A DNA stretch of 64,000 nt, taken from contig OX637395.1 of NCBI GenBank assembly GCA_951799425.1, positions 17,470,951 through 17,534,950 on the forward strand, written 5' to 3'. Under the pieces are notes generated by a model. The model worked only from the letters and a program-made list of their open reading frames with translations. It was not told where the DNA came from and did not search any database. Of the stretch, positions 22,760 to 34,343 are shown piece by piece. Position numbers and translations under genes: made by a program. The DNA is from Ilex aquifolium (Eukaryota > Streptophyta > Magnoliopsida > Aquifoliales > Aquifoliaceae). The stretch's first letter is position 1. Each line of letters begins with the position of its first letter.

Positions 22760-24025
22760 ATTAGCATAGTAAAACTAGTAAAATAAAATTAAAGAGCTAA
22801 ACATAGTAAAAAATATTGAAAATTGTTTCACACATAATAAAGAATATAATCAATACTCGAATAAAAACAGAGTTGATTTCTCGTAGGAAAAAAAAGTCAA
22901 ATGAAGGTCAATTGCAAGAACTTTCACATGCAAAAATTCATAAATAATAAAACTAAGGTCATCTAAAGAAAATCTTAATACAATAAAAAGACTAAACAAT
23001 TGAAATAAGAAAATTATAGGATGAGTACAAGTAAAAAATATATTTATAATTTTTAGAATATATAAATATAAATATAAATATACATATAATATCTTTTTGT
23101 AAAAATTTGAGGGTGGGCCCGTGTCCACCCTCGCCCCAGTGTAGCCCATGACTGGAGATATTTCCACAAAGTAGAAACATTACGATTCCGAATCTGAATT
23201 TCATTTTAAGGTTTAGTGCCAATTTCCATTTCCATAGAGAAAACTCTTAGCCTAAGAAACACAATGAAGGTGTTGTGTCCATCACATGGACGGATTCTTA
23301 CATCTGCCGGATGCTCTACTAGCATAGGATCCATATGGCCATTTGAATAACCTAAAAATAAAATTCACAATTACTAAGACTTCTTAGATGCTTACTATGC
23401 AACCAACACCGGGTGGGAGTTACAATAGGATTTTTTAAGCATTAAAAGAAGTATAGGTGCTACGAGTAAAAGATGAATGGTATCTCCATTATTATTTATG
23501 ATTGCTATGCATTGTCTATAACTTGTAGGTGTGAAAATGATTATAATGCATAAGATCCTCAACCATAGATTCAAAGCAAACTAATATTGAGGCCTTGGGT
23601 TGTCATACTAATACAATTATAAGTATTTTCTGTACTATATATAATTATATATAGAAAACCATAATTGTTTGTTGATGTGCCTTGTGGTATCAATGTCCTA
23701 CACATTTGTTGTTCAGCGTGTCCAAGTCTTGAAGTATTGGTGTCCCACGTCACAGTCCTTGCTTCGTAGCTTTGAGCTTCATAGGTCTGAGCTGCACACA
23801 AATATATGAATGCCACACTATTTGTATTCCCAGGAATCATTGGTGGAGCTATTTATCTAAAAGAAGATGATTTCCCCTAGTCAGAAGCAACTTTGAAACC
23901 AGATCTGCTTTTGCATGTTGCTTTTTTTGTTTTCTAAAACAACATTTTTTTCTTCATAAAATAAGAGGTAGACCTCTTTTAGAACAAAAACCTAAAAAGA
24001 ACTACCGTCTACATTAGAGTTCAGA
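22760..24025. other. Intergenic AT-rich region, no recognised gene
   Basis: This follows the LINE target duplication. The first 340 bp are AT-rich and end in a GAGGGTGGGCCCGTG motif at 23110, which may pair with GTGGGCAC near 18340 as the two ends of the sequence the LINE landed in. Short open frames at 22850-23222 and 23571-23840 (minus) match nothing recognised. Confidence 0.4.
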
Positions 24026-25630
24026 TGTATGTGCACATTTTTAATATAATTTTTATATAATCTAGGAGTTGGTTATTGGAAGATTATTAGTGAGTAGTTA
24101 GTGATAAGAGTATTCCATGGGTAGTTTTCTAGGTAGTTACTAAGATAGTGGAGTCCCGATTAAGTTAGTTATTAAGGTAGTTTTCATCATTTTGTATTTA
24201 AAGGCTTTTCTATCAATGGAAATGGTATGTTGAATATTGTGATAAATTTTCTTATGAAATTTTAGAGATCCGGTTCTTCTCGAATTGAACCAACAGAGGT
24301 TTCCAACCCTCCTCAAAGCGGATCTTCTTCCCCTATTCTATTTTTAGTTTTATTTATATTTTTCCTAAAAGTGTGCACGTAACAATTGGTATTAGAGCTG
24401 ATTATCCTATTGATGGCTATCTTGGAGATTTTGAAGTTGATGCAGGAAGATTTTCAGACAACATTCAAGAGATTGATTGACTTAAATCAACACATGTAAG
24501 AAGGCTTCGACAGACTTAAGAAAATTTTTCAAGAAGAAATTTTGAATGCAAATCAATACCATCAATCGACTGGCCAAGAGGAAAGGTTTATGAGGTATCA
24601 AGCAAGGGATTGATGGCATTGTAATATGTGAGGCTAAAATTTTAGATGCTATAAAGTTCAATGTTGCAGTTCAAATGATTTTTGGTGAAAAAATTGAATA
24701 TTTTGATTGTTATAAGGAAGCATGGAAGTGGGTTGGCCTTCCCCTTGATTGGCCATTCCATATACTCTGCTTGTAACACATTGGGAAACTTATTCCTAAA
24801 CCCCTCAATTACTTTAGTTGTTACTTGTTAGCATTTTGCCTCCTTTTCTTCTGGCGTCTCTCTTTTCCTTTCTCTTTGTCTATATCTTTGGTCTTTATCT
24901 CCCAAATCCTTTTCATTTTTGTTATTCCCTTTTTTCGTTTCTTCCTCTGCATGGCTGCAAAGTCTGTAGCAACCTTCTTGTGTCTTAGAAAAGCATCTAA
25001 TCTTACTTTTGATTCAGCTACCCAAATTAATGGATTGTTCGTGTCTATGATATTTATGTGTCACCTTGGGCTCTGCTTTTAGATGCAGATTATGAAGTTC
25101 ACCGACTGCAAAAGAAGATAGAGTTGGACCCTCAAGAAAAATCTAAATTTGACCGAGCACTCAAGGGCATAATGCAACACCACTTCATTCAAGAAATCCA
25201 ATTAGTTGGTCGCCATTTTTCGTACATGATAAATCAAACTTTGGGGACAAAGTTCTCTTAAAAAGGGAATGTAATGTTATGTGAACATTTTTAATATTTT
25301 TTAATGTAATCTAGGAGTTGGTTATTGGAAGACTATTAGTGAGTAGTTAGTGCTGGAGTATTTTGGTGGGTAGTTTTCTAGGTAGTTATTAAGATAGTTG
25401 AGTCATGTGTTAGGCAGGTTATTAAGGTAGTTTTTATCATCTTGTATTTAAAGGCCTTTCTATCAATGGAAATTGTATGTTGAATATTGTGATAAAACTT
25501 TTTTTATGAAGTTTTGGAGATCCGAATTCGAGAAACCAACAAAGGTTTCCAACCACCCTCAAAGCGAATTTTCTTTCCCTATTCGATTTTTAGTTTTATT
25601 TATATTTTCCCTAAAAGTATGCATGTAACA
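24026..25630 (+). mobile_element. Small TRIM-like LTR retrotransposon, about 1.6 kb
   Basis: Direct LTRs of about 359 bp (24026-24384, TGTATGTGCACATTTTTAAT to CACGTAACA) and 356 bp (25275-25630, TGTTATGTGAACATTTTTAA to CATGTAACA) flank an 890-bp interior. Immediately after the first LTR is ATTGGTATTAGAGCTG, a clear initiator tRNA-Met primer binding site. The interior has no gag or pol. The flanks TCAGA and TGCTT do not form a target duplication, so the element may be rearranged or a recombinant between copies. Confidence 0.88.
25058..25263 (+). pseudogene. Open frame inside the TRIM-like element, unknown
   Basis: A short frame at the 3' end of the interior encodes a hydrophilic peptide (VHRLQKKIELDPQEKSKFDR, then MQHHFIQEIQLVGRHFSYMI) and stops about 12 bp before the 3' LTR. 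It resembles neither copia gag nor pol as I know them. It may be a captured host fragment or the remnant of an ancestral element's reading frame. Not recognised. Confidence 0.35.
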
Positions 25631-26412
25631 TGCTTCCTGTGATGGATTTAATTAGAATTGAAGCAGAAAGATCACAATGCTATGCAAACCAACACCTTCA
25701 ATAGCACAAACTTAATGATACTTTCAAACTGCAATATACAAACGCAAGTAACACCCAATCATGTTCTATATAATTACTCTAAATTGCAATTCCATTTAGT
25801 GATCGCTAAATAGCACAGATCTGCAAATTAAAATCTTTGCTGCATGTTCTGATTCTCATTGTACTCGTTTCCAGCTATAGAAACTTCAAAGCAACCAAAG
25901 GGTAAATAGCCAACTAGTATCTCAAATGTAGATAGTAGACTACAAATTACATTTTACAATTCTCACACATCAGATATATACACACATCACACCCAAGCAT
26001 TTTATATATGCTAAATCCACACTAAAAGTCCATGGAGTGGTCACTAAATGGCACAAATCTGCAAATTGAAATCTTTGCTACAATTAGCATTTCAAATGTT
26101 GATTACAAATTACACATGGAAATTCCCAAATATGGCATAATTCTCACCATTTCACAATCTGCAATTAATAGCTGGAGAATCTAGGTTACATATGTTCTTC
26201 CCCATAGTGCACCCTCCAAATACTAACGGGACCAACAAGGGTAATAAGCCAAACTTATCTTTTCCACTAACAAACATCGACATTATATTGAGAACAAACA
26301 TAAGAATGTTGCCAAATGAGGGGCAGCCCAAAACGCACAAAGATTCCATCTGCTGAAGCTTCATTGCTTTTCTCAGTGATACAGACAACCAATAAATCGA
26401 ATTCAGAAATTC
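25631..26412. other. Probable 3' flank/UTR of the methyltransferase gene
   Basis: It lies directly 3' of the minus-strand stop codon at 26413-26415. Sequence is AT-rich with a repeated phrase (CACAAATCTGCAAATT...AAAATCTTTGCT) near 25820 and again, diverged, near 26050. No separate gene was recognised. The minus-strand frame at 26152-26388 is most likely UTR. Confidence 0.4.
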
Positions 26413-27505
26413 CTAAGCCTTAGTTCGCCTAAATTCAAACCAAATCTCATAGTGATTGAAGAGTAAACTATCATGTGTGTGCTTCTCAACATACTCGAGC
26501 CCTGTACTTTTTAACCTTTTTGTACATTCCTCTCCCCCAAGCCGTGAACAGAACTTTATATTATGTGATACAAAAATTCGACCTTCTAGAGGTTTCAACC
26601 TACCCACTAACTTCTCTAATCCAAACCAAACAAGTTTATCAGGCATATGAAGAAAAACCGCACTGGCATATATCAAGTCATACATAAAACCAGATCCAAA
26701 TCTGCTAAAATCCATATCTTCACCTCTCACAATCAGAGGCCTCTTATGCAATAAACCTTGGGATGGAAGCTCGTACCTAAATGCGGCCATTAACGAAAGC
26801 TCGTCTCGCTCTAGACAGTGGAAGTGTTGTGGGTCCAAATAACGGATGAAATGCAAACCTACGCGAAGTGTGCCACACCCAATTTCCAGAACGCGTGAGT
26901 TTGGCGATAGATGGGTAGACTCAGCAAGAAACTCAAACACGTCTCGCCCTCCCGCCCAGGGCTCGCCGTAGTTGCTGTGGTGCTGTTCCACCAGAAGCTC
27001 ACCAGGGCATGGTAGAGCCGTGTGATTGTTTGCTTCTTCCCCTTCATAGTGTGATATGCCCTTGAATCTGAAACCACAGGAGAGCGTAATCACAACTTTA
27101 AATCAAGTGTTCGACTAAATGCACAAGAGAGAGGGAGGGGGAGGGGGGAGAAGAGAGAGAGTATGGCTACTCGATCAAATCTTGGAGCTGTTGAGCGCGA
27201 GTGCGAGGATTGATGCCTTTACGGAGCACATTGTCTTGCATATGCAGTCCATTCCCATGGATCTGACTCTTGACCCATTCAACATCCTCCCTCGTGGCCG
27301 AGATCCGACGTCCGCCACTCCTGACGGCGGAGACTGTACTCTCAACGGTGGATTCACCGGTGGTGGGGCAAGAACAAGGAGGAGGAGAGGAGATAGAGGA
27401 AAACAGGAAGAGAAAGAAGATTGCAGCGGCTGTCGCAGATAGCACCAGGACTGGGACTGTAACTACAATGCCCTTTTGAGAGGAAGATGATGATGATAGG
27501 GCCAT
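26413..27505 (-). CDS. Membrane-anchored SAM-dependent methyltransferase, two exons, 329 aa
   Basis: Exon 1 is 27171-27505 (ATG at 27505) and exon 2 is 26413-27067, with a 103-bp GT/AG intron. The joined 990 bp stay in frame to a TAA stop. Residues 1-11 are a Ser-rich cytosolic tail and residues 12-37 a hydrophobic membrane segment (GIVVTVPVLVLSATAAAIFF), followed by a Ser/Pro-rich stem: a type II layout suggesting ER/Golgi or another endomembrane. The C-terminal half is a class I Rossmann methyltransferase with motif I VLEIGCGT at 171-178, an acidic motif II region (HCLERDEL), and SGFMYDLIYASAVFLHMP for motif IV/post-I. Substrate is unknown. An 'SAM-dependent methyltransferase superfamily' annotation is as far as the sequence goes. 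An A/G-rich tract lies in the intron at 27122-27162. Confidence 0.93.
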
Positions 27506-27658
27506 GTGGGTTTGGCCTCAGGAAGAGAGCAATTTGGTGCTATTTTGTATTATCGAGCCTCCCTATTCACACAGTACACATCATGTGACGAATGTCGCCT
27601 GCCAACTCTGGCGACAGACACAAGTTACAAGCCACTAGATTCGGTTCTAAATATTTTT

Positions 27659-28685
27659 GGGAGAATTACATTCGGACCCTGAACTGTTTCATTTAATCAC
27701 TCAAACTCTTGATATTTGAAATATTATACACAAATCTCTTAAAATTTATACGCGCATAACACTTAGACACTTCTTGTAAATATATCCATTAATAAATTAT
27801 ACTTAGATCCCCTTAAAGTTTATAAATATATAATACTTAGACCCCTTAAGTTTAAAATATTATACTTAGACAAAAAATATTCCAATATAAGATATAATAT
27901 CAAATATTTTAAATTTTACAACCAAAATTCATGTTCTATTGTATCATTTATTGAAATAAAATCCAAAATAAAAATTTAATTTTAAAAAAAAAATCATAAT
28001 TAATATACAATTATACTATCTATTGGAATAAAACTAAAAAATCAAACAAGGGGTCTAAGTCATTCATAATAGAACATAAATTTTACATCCAAAATTCATG
28101 TTATATTATGTCATTTATTGAAATAAAATCAAAAAAAAAAATTTAGTTTTAAAAAAAAAAATCATAGTTAGTATATAATTATACTATCCATTAGAATAAA
28201 ACTAAAAAATTAAACAAGTGGTCAAACTGTAATTGACATAATATATTTTAGCTTTAATTGGGGTAGTTTTGTATTTTAATTTGGTCGTTTAAACGACCAA
28301 ATTAAATTCCAATGCATAATATAATTGTATACTAATTACGATTTTTAAGAAAAAAATTATAATTTTTATTTTTAAATTTATTTCAATAAATGTCATAATA
28401 GAACATGAATTTTAGTTGTAAATTTAAAATATTTAATATTCCATCTTTAATTAGAGCATTTTTTGTCTAAGTATAACATTTTTAAACTTGAGTAGTTTAA
28501 GTATTATATGCAACTTCAGTGGGTCTAGATGTAATTTACTAACGGATATACTAATGGACATTGACGACAAGAGTCTAAGTGTTACGAGCGTACAAACATC
28601 AGGGGGTCTATGTGTAATATTTTAAATGTTAGGGAGTTTGAGTGATTAAGTGACAAACCTCACGGAATTTAGGCGTAATTCTCCC
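27659..28685. mobile_element. Foldback Mutator-like element with perfect central palindrome
   Basis: The left end GGGAGAATTACATTCGG and the reverse complement of the right end, GGGAGAATTACGCCTAA, start an inverted repeat extending over most of the element (both arms carry ATCACTCAAACTC and CGTAACACTTAGAC-like blocks). The arms meet at a perfect 32-bp palindrome at 28275-28306 centred on GTTTAAAC. The left arm also contains a direct duplication (27890-28065 and 28075-28235) absent from the right arm. The 9-bp flanks AATATTTTT and TTTAATTTA do not match, so the duplication is lost or mis-set. No transposase is present. Confidence 0.75.
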
Positions 28686-28711
28686 TTTAATTTAAGAAAG
28701 TGTATAATGTT

Positions 28712-29857
28712 TAGATTAATTGTAGTAAAGTTTTCTAAAGTACAAGATTTATCTTATTTTTGTCTTAATATTTCAATTGTATTATTTTAGTCTCTAGAGT
28801 ATTAAATATATTTTTATGTGATTTCTCAAGTAGACAGTATCCAAATTGTTAACGATTCTGTTATTATATATTTGTCACCTAATATCTAAATATAAATAAA
28901 AAATAATTTGGATAACTTTTAACTAAATTTCTACCCAACTATTAATCGGATAATTGTTGTTAAAGAAGCACATTCCCTTATGAAAAGAGTTGAAGTAGCC
29001 ATGTTTGCAGCGCTTATGCTTGCAACGGAAAGAGCATTTGCGTGGAGTGGAGATCATTCATTTTGGTTCAATGTAGGCTATCTTTCTAAAGAGTGGTTTT
29101 GATACCCTCTCGTCACTCCCTTGCTTGACAGTGAGGGAATCCTAAGTACGTCATTTCACCAAGTAGTCTTTCTTGCATTGAGAGGGGGGAAGCATCCAAT
29201 TCTATGCCACAAAGAAAAGATGCCACAAATCAGATTCTGTAACCTACTATCTTCGGGTTACTTTCCTTAATCTCAGAAGTGACCGAACTCTCTTCCCTTC
29301 CAAAAAGAGCTAAATCAACTAGGGATCTGATTAGTGAAAGTTGTCCTTTTCAGCTAGAGTTTTCTCTTTTAAGAATTGAGTTACTGAGTTCATGAGTTGA
29401 TGATTCTTCCATTATTATCTTATTGATTTAAGTACTATACTAGCCCGGAGCAGATTACGCTATTTCTTTCATAATCTTTATTTTAGAGATCATAAGATCT
29501 TTAGTCATTAAGGCGAGTCTGTTGATCATGATAGCCATCCAAAGGCTTTGAAATCCAAATTACACAGTTTTGATCATAAATTATCTAAATTTTGGTCAAG
29601 AGTTAACCATATTACACATTTTTTTGTTAAGATCTATCCAAATTTTGGTCAAGAGCTATCCAAATTATTTTTTGTCTATATTTAAGTATCACGTAACAAG
29701 TTTATGATAAAAAACTGTTAGCAATTTAGATGTTGTCTACTTGAGGACTACACAAAAATATATTCAATATTTTAAGGATCAAAATGATATAATTAAAATA
29801 TTAAAAACTAAAAATAAAATAAATTCTATGCTTTAGGACCTCCGTACAATTATCCCT
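28712..29857. mobile_element. Foldback Mutator-like element carrying unrelated internal DNA
   Basis: The left arm (about 28712-28960, TTAGATTAATTGTAG ... AATAATTTGGATAAC) is matched by the reverse complement of about 29600-29857 (TTAGGGATAATTGTAC ... AATAATTTGGATAGC), with shared blocks such as CTCAAGTAGACA. The arms enclose about 580 bp of different composition (28965-29545). The TIR type (GGGATAATTGT) is the same as at 705-1244. No target duplication was identified. This element lies only 27 bp from the foldback element ending at 28685. Confidence 0.65.
28965..29545. other. Organelle-like (possibly mitochondrial) DNA inside the foldback element
   Basis: Between the two arms is higher-GC sequence with no resemblance to the arms (for example CGCTTATGCTTGCAACGG, CCCTCTCGTCACTCCCTTGC, ACTAGCCCGGAGCAGATTAC). 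Its word use looks like plant mitochondrial intergenic DNA rather than the surrounding AT-rich nuclear DNA. No gene was recognised, and the mitochondrial origin is only an impression. Confidence 0.35.
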
Positions 29858-30168
29858 AATTTTTGGTAAAACTTTTAAAACGGCTTCTTTCACAAGCCCA
29901 TTCTCTAATAAATGCCCGTTTCAAGAAAGAAAAACACTATATGGGTAGCTTCTCTCGCCAGAATCTCCATTTCAATGAAATAGCAAACTTCCTATGTTGC
30001 CCTCCCCTCATGCTTTGTTTAACTTCCTACCTTACCCTTGATATTACTTAAATTGACAAAACCTAAACTGCAACCCCCAAACATAACCAGTCACTCAGTC
30101 AGGACCGAAATGCTCTATTCTTTCTTTCTCTTGGATTGTCAACGGCAAAAATCTGTATATATATTATA

Positions 30169-30365
30169 GGGTTAATTGTAAATTGCACCCCGAAAGATTG
30201 TTTGAATCTCAATTTGCACCTTCAAAAATAAAAAATCTCAATTTACACCCTCAAAAATAGAAATTTGTATCAATGTGCACCCCCAAAGATCAAAAATCTC
30301 AATTTGTACCCTCAAAGATTAAAATTTGTATCAATATGCACCTAAAACTAACCGTTGTCAGTTTT
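30169..30365. repeat. One end of a Mutator-like MITE with internal tandem repeats
   Basis: GGGTTAATTGTAAATTGCAC at 30169 resembles the termini of the other Mutator-like MITEs in the window. It is followed by four diverged copies of a unit of about 35-40 bp reading AAAATCTCAATTTRCACCCTC. No opposite end was found, so it is truncated or its partner is beyond recognition. Confidence 0.5.
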
Positions 30366-30664
30366 CCACCTAAAACTAAATTGATAAATTATACCTAGAT
30401 CACCTCATGTATTTTAATCGAGTTTTGTCAATTGAGAAATGATGTTTAAAATTGGGTTACGACATAGTTGGCATTACACCCAGTTGCATGGAGGAGCAAT
30501 TTCATACTTAAATCCTATAAGATTCTATTGGTGTTTGAAATCCTATGTCCTAGTTTTTTTTTGTCATGTCATAGTGACAAGAATTAACTTTTTGTTTTTT
30601 GTTTGTATATTTCGAATTGTTTTATTAAAATACGTTAAGCAAAATTTAAAATCGAGATTAAGGA

Positions 30665-32885
30665 TAAAAATATGAAGTGGATGTTATTTTTCACTTTTCA
30701 TCAAAAGTGTTTTATGCACTTCACCAAAAGTATTTCACTATAAAATCTGCTTGGAATCTAATACGGAGTGCAGGTCAGCAAAATGTTCAGGCTTCTTCTA
30801 TATGGAAACAGGCTACACCTCCAAGTGCTCAGCTCATTGGTTGGAAATTACTACATAATGCCTTGCCTATGGATTCAATATTTCAAGCTATGGGGGTCGC
30901 TTTGGATAGTAAATGTGTCTTTTGCTCGAATGATTGTGAATCAGCGGCTTGCATATCTTCATTAATTGTAAGTATGCAATTTCGATTTGGGGAGGGTTAT
31001 CAGATCTATTGGGCATTAAACTTATTTCTCATGAAGGACCACTCACAAGGTTTATGAGGATGGTCAGGATTTATAAGAAATCTAGTATGACCCATTCTCT
31101 GTTGAGAGGTTTATCCTTATTGGTCTACTGGCAGTTGTGGAGGGAGAGATGTAGGAGGTTGTTTGAAGACCAGAAGACTCGCTCTTCTTCTCTGTTAAAG
31201 TCCATAATGCACTTGTGGAAACTGCAGGTACATAATATTAGTCCTAAGGTATTGGATTCGGAGCAGGATTTGATTTTGTTGGATACCATTAATGTGAAAA
31301 GACCTAGGACTATTTTACGGCAGGTTAAATGGATAGCTTGGAGGTTTCCTGATGAGGGTATGCTTAAACTGAATGTTGACGGAGCTTCAAAAGGGAATCC
31401 AGGTATGTCAGGAGGAGGGGCCATTCCACTGGGCAGTTGGTTCTGGCAGGGTATTATTTTTATGGTCTATGCTCTAATATGGAAGCACAGATGAAGGCTT
31501 ATTGGATGGATTACGACTGATAAGGAATTTTGGATTGATAGTGGACATAATTAATCAGAACAGCCAGGCTTCTTGGAAATTCTGGGGTATTCTTCATCAA
31601 ATTCGTTCTATTTTTAATGGTTTGGATTTTCGAATTCAGCATTCCTATCGTGAAGGTAACACCGTAGCAGACTCACTGGCTAACCAGGGTGTTTTGGCTA
31701 GATCTTCTTCCACATTTTCGTCTTCAGACAATCTTCCAGTAACTACTAGACTCCTGATGTTGCAAGATAGGATGCAAATCAGGAATTTAAGACTAATACC
31801 CATAAACACAGATCATGCAAACTCTACGGCAGGATCAGCAGCAAATTAAATTTCATGCACAGCAGTTCAAATCAAGCAGCACACTCCGTTTATAGAGTCC
31901 ATAGTTTATTACATACCCATCCCTATTCTAACATGAGAGATATAATTTTCAGATTTAAAGAAACTAAAGTCGAAAATATGGAAGGCACCTGGTCGATTTC
32001 TCCTCTCAAGCAGGATAGATTTGTTTTTCTTCTGGTTCAATGTCGAGGCTTCTGGTATTCTGCTTTGTCTACTGGGATTCCTTCTGTTCTCCAAACTATC
32101 TGGAATTGCTGGATGTTTATCTGTCTCTGGAGATCTTGCACTGGACATTCATCTGCCTGCTCATACTTCATGGCCCCTAGCATTTCAAAAAGGATCACTC
32201 GCTGGCTTATCTTCTGCAGGTCTCATCTGTTTATGGAATTTTTTGGGGATTCTTTGCGTTTTGGAGGTTTTCATTCTTCCTGCGTTTTGGATGCCACTGG
32301 AATTAAGCTGGATTTCTCCCTACTGCACCAAAGCTGGATATTCATCTTCTCTGTCTGGCTATTCACACTCTTCCCAGATTTTATGGCAATTCTATCGTGT
32401 TCACATATTCTGCAGGTTCAAGAGATCGTGGATATTCATCTTTTCACTGGGGATGTGCCCCAGGTCTCCCTTCGATGACCAGAGACTCTTCACTTGTCTT
32501 TCAGCCGCCTTATCAATAAGGTGGCTGCCTTATTACTGGTCTTTTCATATGCCTTATCATACACTTTATTAGCTGGTTGGACCATTTATGCGTACATCTT
32601 GGCTGCTGCTTGTTTTCTCCAACAGCTGGACCTTTATTCAGCTGGCCTCTTGGTTCTGCTGGACTCTTAGTTCAGCATTCCTTTTAGGCAGCCAAATCTT
32701 AGGCAGCATGTTTAGTATTTTCTTTATTTCATTATTATTTGTACTACACATGCATTTTGCACTTTTTCTTTTATTTTATTTTCATCTATGTAATTAGATT
32801 GCATCGAGGGGTAAAATACTTACATCTCACCTAGCTAGGTGTAATTTAATTTTTCAATCAATAAATTTCCCTCGCACCGTCGAGG
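30665..32885 (+). mobile_element. 5'-truncated LINE 3' end (zf-RVT and RNase H)
   Basis: The frame at 30677-31057 holds the zf-RVT region (YFTIKSAWNLIRSAG, PPSAQLIGWKLLHNALPMD, SKCVFC). A frameshift near 30950 leads to the frame at 30949-31494 (MHIFINCKYAISIW, YWQLWRERCRRLFED). That frame enters an RNase H domain (LKLNVDGASKGNPGMSGGG), broken near 31430-31500. The end of RNase H (YREGNTVADSLANQGV) is in the frame at 31502-31849. About 1 kb of 3' UTR follows, ending in AATCAATAAATTTCCC and an A-rich tail at 32890-32910. It is of the same family as 18617-22747 but more decayed. Confidence 0.85.
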
Positions 32886-33475
32886 TTTCCAAAAAAATAA
32901 AAATAAAAAACTTCTAAAATATACATTCACCAAACACTACACATTTATTGAAAGTTCATTCTAGGAAGTTTGTCTTCATAATATTTGAAACTCTAAAAAA
33001 TCTTTAAATTCTAAATTTATCCTCTAAACAATTAAAAGTTTCACATTTTACTCCCAATCAGAAAAAAATATAATGATACAGAAAAAAATATAATGATACA
33101 GTCTAAAATCAAATATCTGTTGTTTTGTCCCCCAAAATTTTATTTCGTGCTTTTTATATTTTTCTATTTCTATATAGAATTGTTTGCATATACTTAATTT
33201 TGTTAAAATGGATCATGTTGTTATCTTTCTATTTGATTAAGAGTGTAACATGAAAATTTTAATTTTTCAGGATCTAAATTGAAAATTTAAAATGTTTCGA
33301 GGTATAAATTATAGTTTGTCCTTTTTCTTTATTTTTTTTAATTTTTTTATTAGAAATTTAAATAAATTTTATTGTAAATAAACGAGTTCTACACTAATAC
33401 ATGGTAATTACCTCCAACTACCAAAGGAATAAAATTAAACAAAAAAAAAAAGAACATAAAAGGATATAGATCCAA
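32886..33475. other. AT-rich intergenic region
   Basis: An A-rich LINE tail, then AT-rich DNA with a small direct repeat (GAAAAAAATATAATGATACA twice at 33060-33100). No gene was recognised. Confidence 0.4.
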
Positions 33476-33570
33476 GGATCTTAAGGACATCCGATAAAAT
33501 TGGAATGATACAGAGAAGATTAGCATGACCCTTGCGTAAGGATGACACGCACAAATCGAGAAATAGTCCA
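33476..33570 (+). pseudogene. U6: U6 snRNA copy (pseudogene)
   Basis: The segment contains ACATCCGATAAAATTGGAA, then GATACAGAGAAGATTAGCAT, then AAGGATGACACGCACAAATC, followed by GAGAAATAGTCC. This is almost the whole plant U6 spliceosomal RNA, including the ACAGAGA box that pairs with the 5' splice site. It departs from the conserved sequence in the 5' stem and at several C/T or G/A positions (TGATAC, GACCC, GCGTAAGG, ATAGTCC). It lacks the T-run terminator: the 3' flank is ATTGGGAAAG. No upstream sequence element or properly spaced TATA box was seen. Most likely a retroposed or decayed copy rather than an active Pol III gene. Confidence 0.88.
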
Positions 33571-33985
33571 TTGGGAAAGAAAAATTTCGGTGTAATTTTG
33601 ATGCAATGATTTATTAAATTATAAGAGATATCCTCGTAGTGTCTGAAATTATATTGTATACTTTGTCCAGTACAATTAGGGGTGTTAATCGTGTCGGGTT
33701 AAGTAGATGAAAAGTGCCAAAATTGAATACGATCCACTTATTTAGTGGATTATTTGACACGATCCGTGTAACCCACCAAATAAATTGGCACAAGCTCTGA
33801 AAATGAAAGCTTATGGAGTAATAACAATTTGAGGAGAGAGAAAGAAAATTTTGAGAAAAATCGAAGCTGATCAACAAGAAGAACAAAAATTTCAAAATTT
33901 TAAACCCATACATAACCTCCTTGGACATATCTATATATGTTTTTTTACAGATTAGAACTATCAAAAATATTAAGCCACACAGATA

Positions 33986-34021
<36 letters not shown>

Positions 34022-34343
34022 GGAGGTGGAGAAAGGAAAAGATTGAGAGGGGCTAGCAGTTAGGCCACCTAAGGAGTAATACTACTGAGCTGAACTGCTA
34101 TGGGCTGGACTAAGAAAAAAAATGGGCTTCTAAATTAAAATTAAATAAATCCTATTTTTAGGCCCAATTTCTATGTTTGCCTAATATTTAAACGGGTTGA
34201 TATACTTCACCCGAATGCGACCTGTTTAATAGGCAGGTTGACGTTTATCACTCGAACTCATTAAGGTAGAATCAAAACTCGCTAATTTCGTGTCATATAA
34301 TTAGTTTGTGTTGCATTTTGCTGGGCCTAACTAAGGACAAAAA
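33571..34343. other. Intergenic region with AG microsatellite
   Basis: Around 33677-33780 is a GGGGTGTTAATCGTGTCGGG motif and ACACGATCC-like words, related to GGTTGATATACTTCACCCG and TTTCGTGTCATATAATTAG near 34195-34310. This may be a decayed repeat. An (AG)n microsatellite lies at 33988-34016. No gene was recognised. Confidence 0.4.

Noticed and set aside
31855-32572. Two overlapping open frames of about 200 residues, Ser/Trp/Phe-rich
   Set aside because: They lie after the RNase H stop in the LINE, where a 3' UTR is expected, and match no domain. Most likely non-coding.
33677-34330. hAT element with GGGGTGTTAATCGTG terminus
   Set aside because: No convincing inverted partner end (CACCCCTA-like) or 8-bp duplication was found.
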